64,000 nt of DNA, taken from positions 2,542,001-2,606,000 of the forward strand of contig NZ_CP119106.1 in NCBI RefSeq assembly GCF_029643425.1, written 5' to 3'. Every line of letters begins with the position of its first letter. Position 1 is the first letter of the stretch. Position numbers and translations under genes: made by a program. Below the pieces are notes generated by a model. That model was not told where the DNA came from. It did no database searches and worked only from the letters and a program-made list of their open reading frames with translations. Of the stretch, positions 11,618 to 20,315 are shown piece after piece. This DNA is from Isoptericola sp. AK164 (GTDB lineage: Bacteria > Actinomycetota > Actinomycetes > Actinomycetales > Cellulomonadaceae).

Positions 11618-12349
11618 ATGCTGCTCCGACGTCTCGCCCGCCCCCTGCTGGCCGTCCCGTTCGTCTACGACGGCGTCTCCACCGCCCTGCGACCGGCCGA
11701 GCACACCGAGGCCGCCCGTCGCGGCGCCGACACCGTCACGGAGGCGCTCGGCGTCGAACCTCTCGACGACACCCAGGTCTCCCTGCTCGTCCGCGCGCAC
11801 GGCGGTGCGACGGCGCTGGCCGGCCTGCTGCTCGCCGTCGGGCGCACACCGCGGTCCGCCGCCCTGACTCTCGCCGCGCTCACCGCGCCGCTGGCCGTGG
11901 TCAACCAGCCCTTCACCAGCAAGGGCGACGAGCGGCGCGAGCGGACCGACAAGTTCGTCAAGAACCTCGGCGCGATCGGCGCCGCCGTCATCGCCGGGAT
12001 CGACCTCGAGGGACGCCCCGGCGTCTCCTACCGCATCGCCCAGAAGCGGGCCGCCGCCTCGAAGTCCGCCCACCACGCGGTCGAGAGCGCGTCGACGTCC
12101 GGCAAGCACGCCGTCGAGAACCTGGAGCGGTCCGGCAAGCACGCCGTGGCGAACGCCAAGCGGTCCGCCACCTACGCCCGCCGGTCCGCCTCGGCGTCGG
12201 CCCGGCACGCGACGCAGCAGGTCGAGCGCGAGCTGCGGTCGACCGCCAAGAACGCGAAGGCGAGCGCCAAGAGCGCCAAGGCCACCGCGAAGAGCGCCCG
12301 GGCGTCCGCCGAGAAGGCCGCGGCGAAGGCTGCCGCGAAGGTGTCCTGA
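11618..12349 (+). CDS. DoxX family membrane protein with lysine/alanine-rich tail
   Basis: 243 residues. The first 140 or so match DoxX proteins (MLLRRLARPLLAVPFVYDGV, FTSKGDERRERTDKFVKNLG) with about four membrane helices. From about residue 155 the protein becomes a low-complexity helical tail built from KSAHHAVESA-, SGKHAVENLE- and AKSAKATAKSARA-like units, rich in Lys, Ala and Ser like histone H1. The start at 11618 has CACAGT six bases upstream (near-consensus -10, leaderless layout). The extended tail is the odd feature and could contact nucleic acid or acidic polymers. Confidence 0.82.
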   Translation: MLLRRLARPLLAVPFVYDGVSTALRPAEHTEAARRGADTVTEALGVEPLDDTQVSLLVRAHGGATALAGLLLAVGRTPRSAALTLAALTAPLAVVNQPFTSKGDERRERTDKFVKNLGAIGAAVIAGIDLEGRPGVSYRIAQKRAAASKSAHHAVESASTSGKHAVENLERSGKHAVANAKRSATYARRSASASARHATQQVERELRSTAKNAKASAKSAKATAKSARASAEKAAAKAAAKVS

Positions 12350-12386
12350 CGTCCGGACGGGGCCGCCGACGTCGGACGCGGTCAAC

Positions 12387-12392
12387 TAGTCT
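12387..12392 (+). promoter_or_regulatory. -10 element for a leaderless aroA mRNA
   Basis: TAGTCT, then six bases, then ATG 12399. The spacing places the transcription start on the start codon. Confidence 0.45.
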
Positions 12393-12398
12393 CGGGGC

Positions 12399-13736
12399 AT
12401 GACGTCTGCGCCTGCCTCGACCGATCTGCCCCTGTGGGACGCCCCCGTCGCCGACGGCCCCCTGGAGGCCACGGTCGAGGTCCCGGGCAGCAAGTCGCTC
12501 ACCAACCGGGCACTCGTCCTCGCCGCCCTGGCCGACGGCCCCGGCACGCTGCGCGGCGCGCTGCGCTCGCGCGACGCCGACCTCATGATCGCCGCGCTGC
12601 GCTCCCTCGGCGCCACCATCACCGAGGGCGAGGCGCCCAGCACCCTGCACGTGACGCCCGGTCCCGTCACCGGGAGCACGAGCATCGACTGCGGCCTGGC
12701 CGGCACCGTCATGCGGTTCCTGCCGCCCGTGGCCGCGCTGGCCGACGGCGACGTCCGGTTCGACGGCGACCCGGAGGCACGGGTGCGCCCGATGCAGCCG
12801 GTCCTCGCGGGGCTGCACGGCCTCGGCGTCCGCGTCACGGGTGAGGGCGACGAAGCCGGCGCCACGGTGCCGTCGCACCTGCCCTTCACCGTGCACGGCC
12901 GCGGGCACGTCGCCGGGGGGTCGGTGGACATCGACGCCTCGGGCTCCTCGCAGTTCGTCTCCGCGCTGCTGCTGGCCGCCCCCCGGTTCGACCGCCCGCT
13001 GACGCTGCGGCACATCGGCACGACCCTGCCGAGCCTGCCGCACATCGAGATGACGGTGGCCGCGCTGCGCGAGGTCGGCGTCGCCGTCGACGACTCCCGC
13101 GACGGCATCTGGCAGGTCACCCCCGGCCCGATCGCCGCCCGCGACCTGCGCGTGGAGCCGGACCTGTCCAACGCGGCGCCGTTCCTGGCCGCCGCCCTGG
13201 TCGCCGGCGGCACCGTGCGGGTGCCGGGCTGGCCGACGTCGACCACCCAGCCCGGCGCCATGGTCCCCGAGCTGCTGGAGCAGATGGGCGGCACGGCGTC
13301 GCTGGACGACGGCGTGCTCTCGGTGACCGGCACCGGCGAGATCCACGGCATCGACGTCGACCTACGGGCCGGCGGCGAGCTCGCCCCGACCTTCGCCGTG
13401 CTCGCGGCGCTGGCCGACTCCCCCACCCGCCTGCGCGGCATCGCGCACCTGCGCGGCCACGAGACGGACCGGCTGGCGGCGCTCGCCGCCGAGATCACGC
13501 GGCTCGGCGGCCGGTGCGAGGAGACCCGCGACGGGCTCGTCATCACCCCGCGCCCGCTGCACGGCGGGGTGTTCCGCACCTACGCCGACCACCGCATGGC
13601 CACCTCCGCGGCCCTGCTCGGCCTGCGGGTCCCGGACGTACAGGTCGAGAACGTGGCAACCACCGCCAAGACCCTGCCCGGCTTCGACGGCATCTGGGCA
13701 CGGATACTCGGCCGGGGCACGGAGGACCAGGACTGA
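12399..13736 (+). CDS. aroA: 3-phosphoshikimate 1-carboxyvinyltransferase (EPSP synthase)
   Basis: Transfers the enolpyruvyl group of phosphoenolpyruvate to shikimate 3-phosphate in chorismate synthesis; cytosolic. 445 residues, full length. Visible motifs: [18 protein letters not shown] near residue 30, the substrate loop [38 protein letters not shown] and [15 protein letters not shown]. The leaderless-type -10 supports the start. The stop overlaps the rsgA start (TGATG), so the pair is coupled, as in other actinobacteria. Confidence 0.97.
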   Translation: MTSAPASTDLPLWDAPVADGPLEATVEVPGSKSLTNRALVLAALADGPGTLRGALRSRDADLMIAALRSLGATITEGEAPSTLHVTPGPVTGSTSIDCGLAGTVMRFLPPVAALADGDVRFDGDPEARVRPMQPVLAGLHGLGVRVTGEGDEAGATVPSHLPFTVHGRGHVAGGSVDIDASGSSQFVSALLLAAPRFDRPLTLRHIGTTLPSLPHIEMTVAALREVGVAVDDSRDGIWQVTPGPIAARDLRVEPDLSNAAPFLAAALVAGGTVRVPGWPTSTTQPGAMVPELLEQMGGTASLDDGVLSVTGTGEIHGIDVDLRAGGELAPTFAVLAALADSPTRLRGIAHLRGHETDRLAALAAEITRLGGRCEETRDGLVITPRPLHGGVFRTYADHRMATSAALLGLRVPDVQVENVATTAKTLPGFDGIWARILGRGTEDQD

Positions 13737-14791
13737 TGGCCCGCCGGGTCCGCGACGAGCACGAACGGTTCGCGCGTCCCTCCAAGCACGGGTCGCGCCC
13801 GCGCTCCAAGCAGCGGCCCGACCACGCCGACGCCGTCCCGGCGCTGGTCACCGGCATCGACCGCGGCCGGTACACCCTCGTGGTCGACGACGGCGGTCCG
13901 GACGAGCGCGAGATCCTCGCCATGAAGGCCCGCGAGCTCGGGCGGACCCGCACGGTGGTCGGCGACCGCGTCGACGTCGTCGGTGACACGTCCGGCCACG
14001 AGGGCACGCTCGCACGGATCGTGCGGGTCACCGACCGCACCTCGACGCTGCGGCGCACCGCCGACGACACCGACCCCTACGAGCGGATCGTGGTGGCCAA
14101 CGCCGACCAGCTCGTCGTCGTCACGGCGCTCGCCCAGCCCGAGCCGCGCACCGGCATGATCGACCGCTGCGTCGTGGCCGCCTACGACGCCGGCATGGAC
14201 GTGCTGCTGTGCCTGACCAAGGCCGACCTCGCCTCCCCCGACGAGCTGCGCGACCTGTACGAGCCGATCGGCGTGGACGTCGTGGTGACACGGCGGGACG
14301 ACGCGGACTCCGTCGAGACGGTCCGCGAGCGCCTGCTGGGGCGGACGTCGGTGCTCGTCGGGCACTCCGGCGTCGGCAAGTCGACGCTCATCAACGCCCT
14401 GGTGCCCGACGCCCTGCGGGCGACCGGCGTCGTCAACGACGTCACCGGACGCGGACGGCACACCTCGACGTCGGCCGTGGCGCTGCGACTGCCGAGCGGG
14501 CCGGGCTCCTCGGTGGACGACGACGGGCACGACGGCTGGGTCATCGACACCCCCGGTGTGCGCTCCTTCGGGCTGGCCCACGTGGAGCCCGAGCACCTGC
14601 TGCGTGCCTTCGAGGACCTGGACGCCGCGGCTGAGGAGTGCCCGCGCGGGTGCACGCACCTCGCCGACGCCCCCGACTGCGCGCTGGACGAGTGGGTCGG
14701 GGCCACCGAGGACGACGACGCCCGCGCGGCACGCGCGGCGCGGCTGGCCTCGTTCCGACGGCTGCTGGCCTCGCGGACCGACGCCGGCTAG
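13736..14791 (+). CDS. rsgA: Small ribosomal subunit biogenesis GTPase RsgA
   Basis: Circularly permuted GTPase that helps late 30S maturation. 351 residues. An OB-fold comes first, then the G4 motif (LTKAD) precedes G1 (GHSGVGKSTLINALV) and G3 (DTPGVRSF), the signature order of the family. A C-terminal zinc motif follows (ECPRGCTHLADAPDCAL). A basic N-terminal tail (RFARPSKHGSRPRSKQRP) is typical for actinobacteria. The start at 13736 overlaps the aroA stop by one base. Confidence 0.96.
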   Translation: MARRVRDEHERFARPSKHGSRPRSKQRPDHADAVPALVTGIDRGRYTLVVDDGGPDEREILAMKARELGRTRTVVGDRVDVVGDTSGHEGTLARIVRVTDRTSTLRRTADDTDPYERIVVANADQLVVVTALAQPEPRTGMIDRCVVAAYDAGMDVLLCLTKADLASPDELRDLYEPIGVDVVVTRRDDADSVETVRERLLGRTSVLVGHSGVGKSTLINALVPDALRATGVVNDVTGRGRHTSTSAVALRLPSGPGSSVDDDGHDGWVIDTPGVRSFGLAHVEPEHLLRAFEDLDAAAEECPRGCTHLADAPDCALDEWVGATEDDDARAARAARLASFRRLLASRTDAG

Positions 14792-14883
14792 GGAGCACCC
14801 CGGCCGTGGGCGCACCTCCCCGGGCCGACGACACGCACGTCTCGCCTGGCGTCGTGGCGCCCCCCGTCGACGTCACGAACCGC

Positions 14884-14889
14884 TAGCGT
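14884..14889 (+). promoter_or_regulatory. -10 element for a leaderless hisN mRNA
   Basis: TAGCGT is followed by six bases and GTG 14896. A copy of GTCACGAACC ends two bases before the hexamer. Confidence 0.5.
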
Positions 14890-14895
14890 GTGAGG

Positions 14896-15714
14896 GTGGC
14901 CACCTTCCAGCAGACTCCCAGCCCACAGGGGCACGGGCGCACGTACGAGGACGACCTGCGCCTGGCCCACGTGATCGCCGACCAGGTCGACTCGATGACG
15001 ATGTCCCGGTTCCGCGCGGTCGACCTCCATGTCGAGACCAAGCCGGACCAGACGCCGGTCTCCGACGCCGACCGCGGCGCGGAGGAGTTCATCCGCGCCC
15101 AGCTCGCCCGCGCCCGCACGCGTGACGCCATCGTCGGCGAGGAGTTCGGCGAGGCCGGCAGCGGGTCGCGCCGCTGGATCATCGACCCCATCGACGGCAC
15201 GAAGAACTTCGTGCGCGGCGTGCCCGTGTGGGCGACGCTCATCGCGCTCGCCGACGGCGACGAGGTCGTCATGGGCCTCGTCTCGGCTCCTGCGCTCGGC
15301 CGCCGGTGGTGGGCCGCCAAGGGCTCCGGCGCCTGGACCGGCAAGTCCATCGCCGCCGCCACGCGGATGCACGTCTCGGGGGTCTCCTCCCTGGGCGACG
15401 CCTCGTTCGCCTACTCGTCCCTGGACGGCTGGGAGGAGCGCGACAAGCTCAACGGGTTCCTCGACCTGACCCGCGAGTGCTGGCGCACCCGCGGCTACGG
15501 GGACTTCTGGTCGTACATGCTGGTGGCCGAGGGCGCCGCCGACATCGCCGCCGAGCCCGAGCTCGAGCTGTACGACATGGCGGCTCTCGTGCCGATCGTC
15601 GTCGAGGCCGGCGGCCGCTTCACCTCGCTCGACGGCGAGGACGGTCCGTGGGGCGGCAACGCCGTGGCCACCAACGGGCTCCTGCACGACAAGGCGATGG
15701 TCTACCTCGGCTGA
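14896..15714 (+). CDS. hisN: Histidinol-phosphatase of the inositol monophosphatase family
   Basis: Predicted Mg-dependent phosphatase for the penultimate step of histidine synthesis in actinobacteria; cytosolic, 272 residues. Family motifs: TPVSDADRGAEEFI, GEEFGE, the metal site IIDPIDGTKNFVRG and the C-terminal motif ELYDMAALVPIVVEAGG. The sequence GYGDFWSYMLVAEGAADIA resembles HisN more than SuhB. GTG 14896 was preferred over GTG 14890 because of the leaderless -10. The two options differ by two residues. Another IMPase substrate cannot be excluded. Confidence 0.9.
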   Translation: MATFQQTPSPQGHGRTYEDDLRLAHVIADQVDSMTMSRFRAVDLHVETKPDQTPVSDADRGAEEFIRAQLARARTRDAIVGEEFGEAGSGSRRWIIDPIDGTKNFVRGVPVWATLIALADGDEVVMGLVSAPALGRRWWAAKGSGAWTGKSIAAATRMHVSGVSSLGDASFAYSSLDGWEERDKLNGFLDLTRECWRTRGYGDFWSYMLVAEGAADIAAEPELELYDMAALVPIVVEAGGRFTSLDGEDGPWGGNAVATNGLLHDKAMVYLG

Positions 15715-15732
15715 CTCACGCCACTCCCCCGT

Positions 15733-15796
15733 CGCTGTGGGCATGAAATCTGCAGGCCGTCGGCATCGACGGCCTGCAGATTTCATGCCCACAGCG
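15733..15796. repeat. 64-bp palindromic element, copy 1
   Basis: A perfect 30-bp inverted repeat (15733-15762 with 15767-15796) around the loop GCAT. Arms run CGCTGTGGGCATGAAATCTG onward. It is more AT-rich than its surroundings and lies between the convergent hisN and DUF6912 genes. A diverged copy of the same length is at 38627-38690, also between convergent genes. It can act as a two-way terminator, and the repetition suggests a dispersed element family. Confidence 0.85.
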
Positions 15797-15823
15797 ATGA
15801 GGAGGCGCAGCGATGAAGAGGCG
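15792..15823. repeat. Two tandem 16-bp units next to the palindrome
   Basis: CAGCGATGAGGAGGCG followed by CAGCGATGAAGAGGCG (one mismatch) and a partial third unit, CAGCG. The first unit starts within the right arm of the palindrome. Confidence 0.7.
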
Positions 15824-15846
15824 CAGCGGTGGGTGGGGCGACGAGG

Positions 15847-16353
15847 TCAGGGGCGCGGGATCTGGTGGACCTCGCTCGGGTCGTACCAGAGCAGGTCCCG
15901 GTCGGTGACCCGCTGGACGGCGTCCGCGAGCGCCTCGTCGTCGGCGGCGTCGTCGGCGTCGACGGCCGCCAGGACCGCACGGACGTCCTCGGCGGCGGCC
16001 GGTTCGTCGACGTGCACGGCGGCCAGGGGCACGTCCGGGACGTCCCGCAGCACCTGCACCGCCGACGTCGCACCGTCCGCCGCACCGTCCGCGACGACGT
16101 CGTCCTCGACGTCCGCCGACACGACCACGCGCACGGGCGCCGCACCCGGCCGGGCCGCGATCAGCGACAGCGAGTCGTCGGCTGCCGCGAGGAAGGCCGC
16201 GTACTCGCGCCCCTCGTCGTCGGCGTCGGCGAGCTCGGCCGCGAGCGCCCCGGTCACGGCGTGCGCGCTCCGCGGGCCGACGGGCCAGCGGGTCACCCGC
16301 CCGACCACGGCGGTGTCGAGCTCGTCCAGAGTGGCGGGCACGTAGATGCGCAT
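15847..16353 (-). CDS. DUF6912 family protein
   Basis: 168 residues, starting MRIYVPATLDELDTAVVGRV and containing AHAVTGALAAELADADDEG, a middle segment VRVVVSADVEDDVV and the end LLWYDPSEVHQIP. This matches the actinobacterial DUF6912 family, which has no known function. It is soluble and acidic with no signal. It follows the CpaE-like gene by 35 bases in the same direction and is probably in its operon. Confidence 0.75.
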   Translation of the reverse strand: MRIYVPATLDELDTAVVGRVTRWPVGPRSAHAVTGALAAELADADDEGREYAAFLAAADDSLSLIAARPGAAPVRVVVSADVEDDVVADGAADGATSAVQVLRDVPDVPLAAVHVDEPAAAEDVRAVLAAVDADDAADDEALADAVQRVTDRDLLWYDPSEVHQIPRP

Positions 16354-16388
16354 GGGGACAGTCTGCCCGACCAGGCCTTGCGGGGCCT

Positions 16389-17669
16389 TCAGGCCACCAG
16401 GTCGCGCACGTGGCCGGCCAGGGCGGCGAAGCCGTCCCGGGCGGACGACGACGGCGCATGCTCGGCCAGGCTCCGACCGGCGAGCACGGCGGCGTCGCAC
16501 GCGGCGGCGTCGTCGGGCACGGGGTGCACGTCCGTCACCCCGCCGTAGCGGGCCAGCGCGGCGGCGACCGCTGCGGCGGGGTCCGGCCCGACCGCCGTCG
16601 ACCGCACCCGGTTGGCGACGACGACCCGCCGGCCGGCCACCGGGACCGGCGCCTCGCCCAGGTCCTCCAGCGCCCGCACCAGCCGCTGGATGCCGATGGG
16701 GTCGGCGGCGCCCACGACCACCACGACGTCGGCGGCCTGCAGGGCGGCCAGGGTCGCGCCGTTGCGCTGCGGCGCGTGCGTGTCGTACATGAGCAGCTCG
16801 TCGGCCTCGACCAGCGGCCCGCAGTCGACCACCGTCCAGCGCGCCAGGTCGCGGGCGCGCTCCAGGACGACCTCGACGGCGCTGGCCGGCAGCTCGGGCC
16901 ACCGGGACGCCCGGGTGATCCCCGTCAGCACCCGCAGGCGACCTGCCACGACCGGGGAGTGCCGGGCGAGCGTGGCGAGGTCCAGGCTGCCCTGGGAGGC
17001 CGCGCGGGCCGCGGCCGCCAGCCCCGGGGCGTCGTCGAGCAGGCCGAGCCGGGCCGCGAGGCACGAGCCGTAGGTGTCGGCGTCGACGAGGAGCGTGGTC
17101 TCCCCCGGCGGACGCCCGGAGGTAGCCCGACGGCGACCCCGACGCCGCGGCGCGGCACCGATCCCGGCGAGCTCGGCCGCGAGCTCCACCGCGGTGGTGG
17201 ACCGTCCCGGCGCCCCGACCGGCCCCCACACCGCGACCACCTCGCCACGACGTCCCGGGGTCGCGCCGTCGCGCTCGAGGGTGGCGAGGTCGAGCTCGCC
17301 GGTGGCCAGCGGGTCGTCGATCGGGGCGGTGTCCCGCACGGCGTCGAGGAACCCGGGGTCGCCCGGCCCGGTGAGCACGGCGTCGGCGCCCAGCGCCTCC
17401 GCCCGGTCCGCGCCACCGGCGTGGGTCAGGGCGACGACACGGGTCCCGGCGGCGTGCAGCCGTCCGACCGCCTCCCGGTCGAGCCCGACGAGGTCGGCCG
17501 TCACGACGGCGACGGTGCCCGCCCCGGCGGCCGCGGCGGCGAGCAGCTCGGCCACGTCGCCGCACCGCCGGGTCACTGTGGCACCCGACCCCGGGGCGCC
17601 GAGGGCGACGACGACGTCGGGCTCCTCCGGGCCGTCGACGGCGCACAGGACGGTGACGGGTGCGGCCAT
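16389..17669 (-). CDS. CpaE/ParA-like P-loop protein with altered Walker A
   Basis: 426 residues. The N-terminal 120 or so look like a receiver-like domain (VTVLCAVDGPEEPDVVV, VAVVTADLVGLDREAVGRLH). A MinD/ParA-type domain follows: VVAVWGPVGAPGRSTTAVEL in the P-loop position, TTLLVDADTYGSCLAARLGL and WTVVDCGPLVEADELLMYD. The P-loop has Arg where the catalytic Lys is expected (GAPGRST), and an Arg-rich insert (PRRRGRRRATSGR) follows. It probably associates with the membrane or a secretion complex, like CpaE in Flp-pilus systems, but no pilus genes are nearby. It is coupled to the upstream SAF gene (TGATG). Confidence 0.75.
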   Translation of the reverse strand: MAAPVTVLCAVDGPEEPDVVVALGAPGSGATVTRRCGDVAELLAAAAAGAGTVAVVTADLVGLDREAVGRLHAAGTRVVALTHAGGADRAEALGADAVLTGPGDPGFLDAVRDTAPIDDPLATGELDLATLERDGATPGRRGEVVAVWGPVGAPGRSTTAVELAAELAGIGAAPRRRGRRRATSGRPPGETTLLVDADTYGSCLAARLGLLDDAPGLAAAARAASQGSLDLATLARHSPVVAGRLRVLTGITRASRWPELPASAVEVVLERARDLARWTVVDCGPLVEADELLMYDTHAPQRNGATLAALQAADVVVVVGAADPIGIQRLVRALEDLGEAPVPVAGRRVVVANRVRSTAVGPDPAAAVAAALARYGGVTDVHPVPDDAAACDAAVLAGRSLAEHAPSSSARDGFAALAGHVRDLVA

Positions 17670-18319
17670 CAGGCACCCGCCACGGGGACGACGGCGATCG
17701 ACCCGTCGGCGCCCAGCGCGGCCAGGACCGACGGCAGCTCCTGCGTGCCGACCAGGACGTGCACGGTGCCACCGTCGGCCACGACCAGGCCGCTGTCCGA
17801 GACGTCGACCTGCTCGACGACGACGTCGGCGACGAGCGGTGCGGGCTCGGGCGCGTCGCCCTTCGCTCCGGGTCGCGCCTCGGGCACGAACCAGAGGTCG
17901 ACGACGGCGCCCGCGCGGATGCGCTCGGACAGCCCGGCGGAGATCGGGACGGCCACCGCCCGGACGTCGACGCCGTCGGCCGGGCCCAGGGCCGCGGCGG
18001 CCACGAGCTCGCCGTCCTCCACCACGCGCAGGGCGACCTGGTCGGTGGGCGGACCGGCGTCCGCACGCAGGTACCGGGCGGTCTCGGTGCCGAGGTTGAC
18101 GTCGACGACCCGCAGGCTGTCCGCCGCCACGGGTTCGCCGGGTGTCAGGGTGCCGGCCGCGGCGTAGACGGGCACGGTGCGGTCCGCGTCCGCGACGACC
18201 CAGGACCCGAGAGCGACCGCACCGGCCACGAGGACGAGCCCGACGACGAGCCGGGGATCTCGCCAGGTGGGCCGGCGCAGGCGGGGTGCGACAGGGGTCG
18301 GCAGGGCGTCGTCGTTCAC
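17669..18319 (-). CDS. SAF-domain membrane protein (CpaB/FlgA-like)
   Basis: 216 residues with one N-terminal membrane helix (LVVGLVLVAGAVALGSWVVA) and a periplasmic-side SAF domain. The domain carries YAAAGTLTPGEPVAADSLRV, then VPISAGLSERIRAGAVVDLW, as in CpaB. GTG 18319 has AAGGA eight bases upstream and is preferred to ATG 18349, which lacks one. It forms an operon with the CpaE-like gene. CpaB proteins shape the secretin of Flp pili, so the absence of pilin and secretin genes leaves the role open. Confidence 0.75.
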   Translation of the reverse strand: MNDDALPTPVAPRLRRPTWRDPRLVVGLVLVAGAVALGSWVVADADRTVPVYAAAGTLTPGEPVAADSLRVVDVNLGTETARYLRADAGPPTDQVALRVVEDGELVAAAALGPADGVDVRAVAVPISAGLSERIRAGAVVDLWFVPEARPGAKGDAPEPAPLVADVVVEQVDVSDSGLVVADGGTVHVLVGTQELPSVLAALGADGSIAVVPVAGA

Positions 18320-18517
18320 GGAGCGGTCCTTCGGTTCGGCCGGGCGCATCGTCGCGTCCGGCGGGCGGGGGCCGTCGGTTCGCCGCCACCCTAGCGCCGG
18401 GACCAGCGACGATGCAGTCGTCTCCCATCATCCGGGACGAGGGGGTGCCCCCGCCACCATCCGCGACCCCCTGTGGACAACCGCGATGAAGCAGCACGAC
18501 TGTGTCAGGATGGGGCC

Positions 18518-18727
18518 ATGCCCGGTCGTTTCCTCTCCCTCGCCGAGGTCCAGGAGATGCTCAGCATCTCCGCCACCCAGGCCTACTCGCTGGTCCGCAC
18601 CGGGGAGCTCCCCGCGATCCAGGTGGGCCCCAAGAAGGTCTGGCGCGTCGAGGCCGCCCAGCTCGAGGAGTACATCGAGCGGCAGTACGCGCGCACCCGC
18701 GAGCGCATCGCCTCCGGCGAGATGTGA
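18518..18727 (+). CDS. Excisionase-type helix-turn-helix protein
   Basis: 69 residues matching the short HTH_17/MerR-like DNA-binding family: FLSLAEVQEMLSISATQAYSL, then RTGELPAIQVGPKKVWRVEA and a helical tail LEEYIERQYARTRERIAS. It is a conserved solitary actinobacterial protein rather than a phage excisionase, since no integrase is near. I chose ATG 18518 because CAGGAT lies six bases upstream; the frame is open 15 codons further. Its stop abuts the convergent gene's stop with no gap (TGATCA at 18725-18730). Confidence 0.8.
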   Translation: MPGRFLSLAEVQEMLSISATQAYSLVRTGELPAIQVGPKKVWRVEAAQLEEYIERQYARTRERIASGEM

Positions 18728-19273
18728 TCACGCCTCGCTGACCCGCAGCAGCGCGGCGAACGGCACGACCCGGGACACGGGCCGGGCCCGGTCGACCTCC
18801 GCGACGTCCAGGTGGTCGGCACCCACCCGCGCGATGCGACCCACGACCTGACCGGACGCGGTCCGCACCTGCACGCGAGCACGGTCCCGCTGCAGCCCCC
18901 GCAACGCCGTCCCCAGTCCCAGCCGGTCGGTGCGCGCCGCCGAGGGCCGCGCGTGCGGCCCGAGCCCGACCAGGCCCGCCACCCCGGCCAGGGGGACGAC
19001 GTGCTGCACCCGGCCCCGGGCACCGTGCGCGTCGAGCTGGAGCCAGGTGTCGGCGACGTGCGCCACACGACCCTCGAGCACCTCCCCGTCCCGCAGCTCG
19101 ACCCGGAGCGGACCGTCCGCGGCGCGCAGCCGGTCGGTCAGCCCCACCGAGGCCTGCTCGGCGCGCGTGAGCTCGGCGACAGCACCCTCGCGCTCAGCAG
19201 CCTCCTCGGCCGCGAGCTGGGCCTCGAGGTCGGCGAACAGCAGCGCCCAGCGCGAGGCGTCCGACGGCGTCAT
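18728..19273 (-). CDS. Hypothetical protein with repeated beta-barrel-like segments
   Basis: 181 residues. A helical N-terminal third (ASRWALLFADLEAQLAAEEA) is followed by two similar beta-rich stretches: LRVELRDGEVLEGRVAHVAD and VQVRTASGQVVGRIARVGAD. Each looks like a small Sm- or PRC-like barrel. No family name can be assigned. ATG 19273 has AAGGAG six bases upstream; ATG 19279 is too close to it. It is divergent from the LysM gene. Confidence 0.65.
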   Translation of the reverse strand: MTPSDASRWALLFADLEAQLAAEEAAEREGAVAELTRAEQASVGLTDRLRAADGPLRVELRDGEVLEGRVAHVADTWLQLDAHGARGRVQHVVPLAGVAGLVGLGPHARPSAARTDRLGLGTALRGLQRDRARVQVRTASGQVVGRIARVGADHLDVAEVDRARPVSRVVPFAALLRVSEA

Positions 19274-19405
19274 CGACATCTCCTTACCGCTTGCGGGTGG
19301 ACCGGACCAGCATGCCCGCTCTGGACAGGACGGCCGAACTCTGCTGGGATTTCCGACATCACGACGCATCAACTGCTATCAAACGACACGATCAGAGTGG
19401 ATCAG

Positions 19406-20239
19406 ATGACAACCTTGAGAAGAGTCGACGTCGAGGGATCGACGGGCGCCGGGCGGTCGCTGGCCGGGCTCGTGGCGTGCGCCGTCGGCGGCGCCGTCGT
19501 CCTGGCGCTCCTGGGACTGCGCCTCGGAGCGATCGTCCCGCGCGACGGCGGGACCGCCGCCCGCACCGGGATCGACCGGTGGGTGGAGATCACCGTGCTG
19601 ACCGTCGGCGCGGCCGCGACCGCGTGGCTGACGCTCGGCGCCCTCGTCGCGCTGGCGTGCGTCGCCGTCGTACCCCGGTACCGCGCCCGGGCGGTGGACA
19701 CCGCCCTCGGGCGGTGGACTCCTCGCGTGGTCCGCCGGCTGGCCCGCGGTGCCGTCGGGCTTGGCGTCGGAGCGGGCCTGGCGCTCGCCCCGTCCGCCGC
19801 GCTGGCCGACGAGCCCGTCGACTCCCCCGCGACCGTCCTCGACGTGGGCTGGCGGTCGACGGCGGACGTCGCACCCGACCGGACCGACGTGCCGGAGGAC
19901 GTCTCGGCCCACCCGATCGCCCTGGAGCCCCGCGCGACGTCTGCGCCGGACCGGCAGGTCGGCGGCACGTCCGGCGCCACGTCCGAGGAGGCCACCGTGG
20001 CTGCGACCACGTCCTCCGACGCCGCTCCCGCGTCACGGGCGACGACCGGCCCGGACGCGGCCGAGGTGGTGGTCCACCGCGGGGACAGCCTGTGGGAGAT
20101 CGCGGCCCGCGGGCTGCCGGCGTCCGCCACGGACGCGGAGGTCCTCGCCGCGACGACCCGGTGGCACGAGGCCAACCGCGACGTCATCGGCGCCGACCCC
20201 GACGTGATCCTGCCGGGCCAGGTCCTGCAGGCCCCCTGA
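19406..20239 (+). CDS. LysM-domain membrane protein
   Basis: 277 residues: two N-terminal membrane helices (about 18-43 and 65-95), a third hydrophobic stretch near 125, a Thr/Ala/Pro-rich spacer and a C-terminal LysM domain. The LysM part has VVVHRGDSLWEIAARGLP and VIGADPDVILPGQVL, so it probably binds peptidoglycan. The start has only weak ribosome pairing and is chosen because the family begins just before the first helix. It is followed by the Rv3235-family gene in the same direction, 76 bases away. Confidence 0.8.
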   Translation: MTTLRRVDVEGSTGAGRSLAGLVACAVGGAVVLALLGLRLGAIVPRDGGTAARTGIDRWVEITVLTVGAAATAWLTLGALVALACVAVVPRYRARAVDTALGRWTPRVVRRLARGAVGLGVGAGLALAPSAALADEPVDSPATVLDVGWRSTADVAPDRTDVPEDVSAHPIALEPRATSAPDRQVGGTSGATSEEATVAATTSSDAAPASRATTGPDAAEVVVHRGDSLWEIAARGLPASATDAEVLAATTRWHEANRDVIGADPDVILPGQVLQAP

Positions 20240-20315
20240 GCCCCGCATCCGCTGAGCCCCGCACCCGCCGACCACCGACCGCCGTCCTGTCGTCACGAAC
20301 CCCGAGGGAGCCGTC

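Noticed and set aside
18518-18727. Phage excisionase as the identity of the small HTH protein
   Set aside because: There is no integrase or attachment-site repeat nearby, and the short HTH family is common as a solitary chromosomal gene in actinobacteria.
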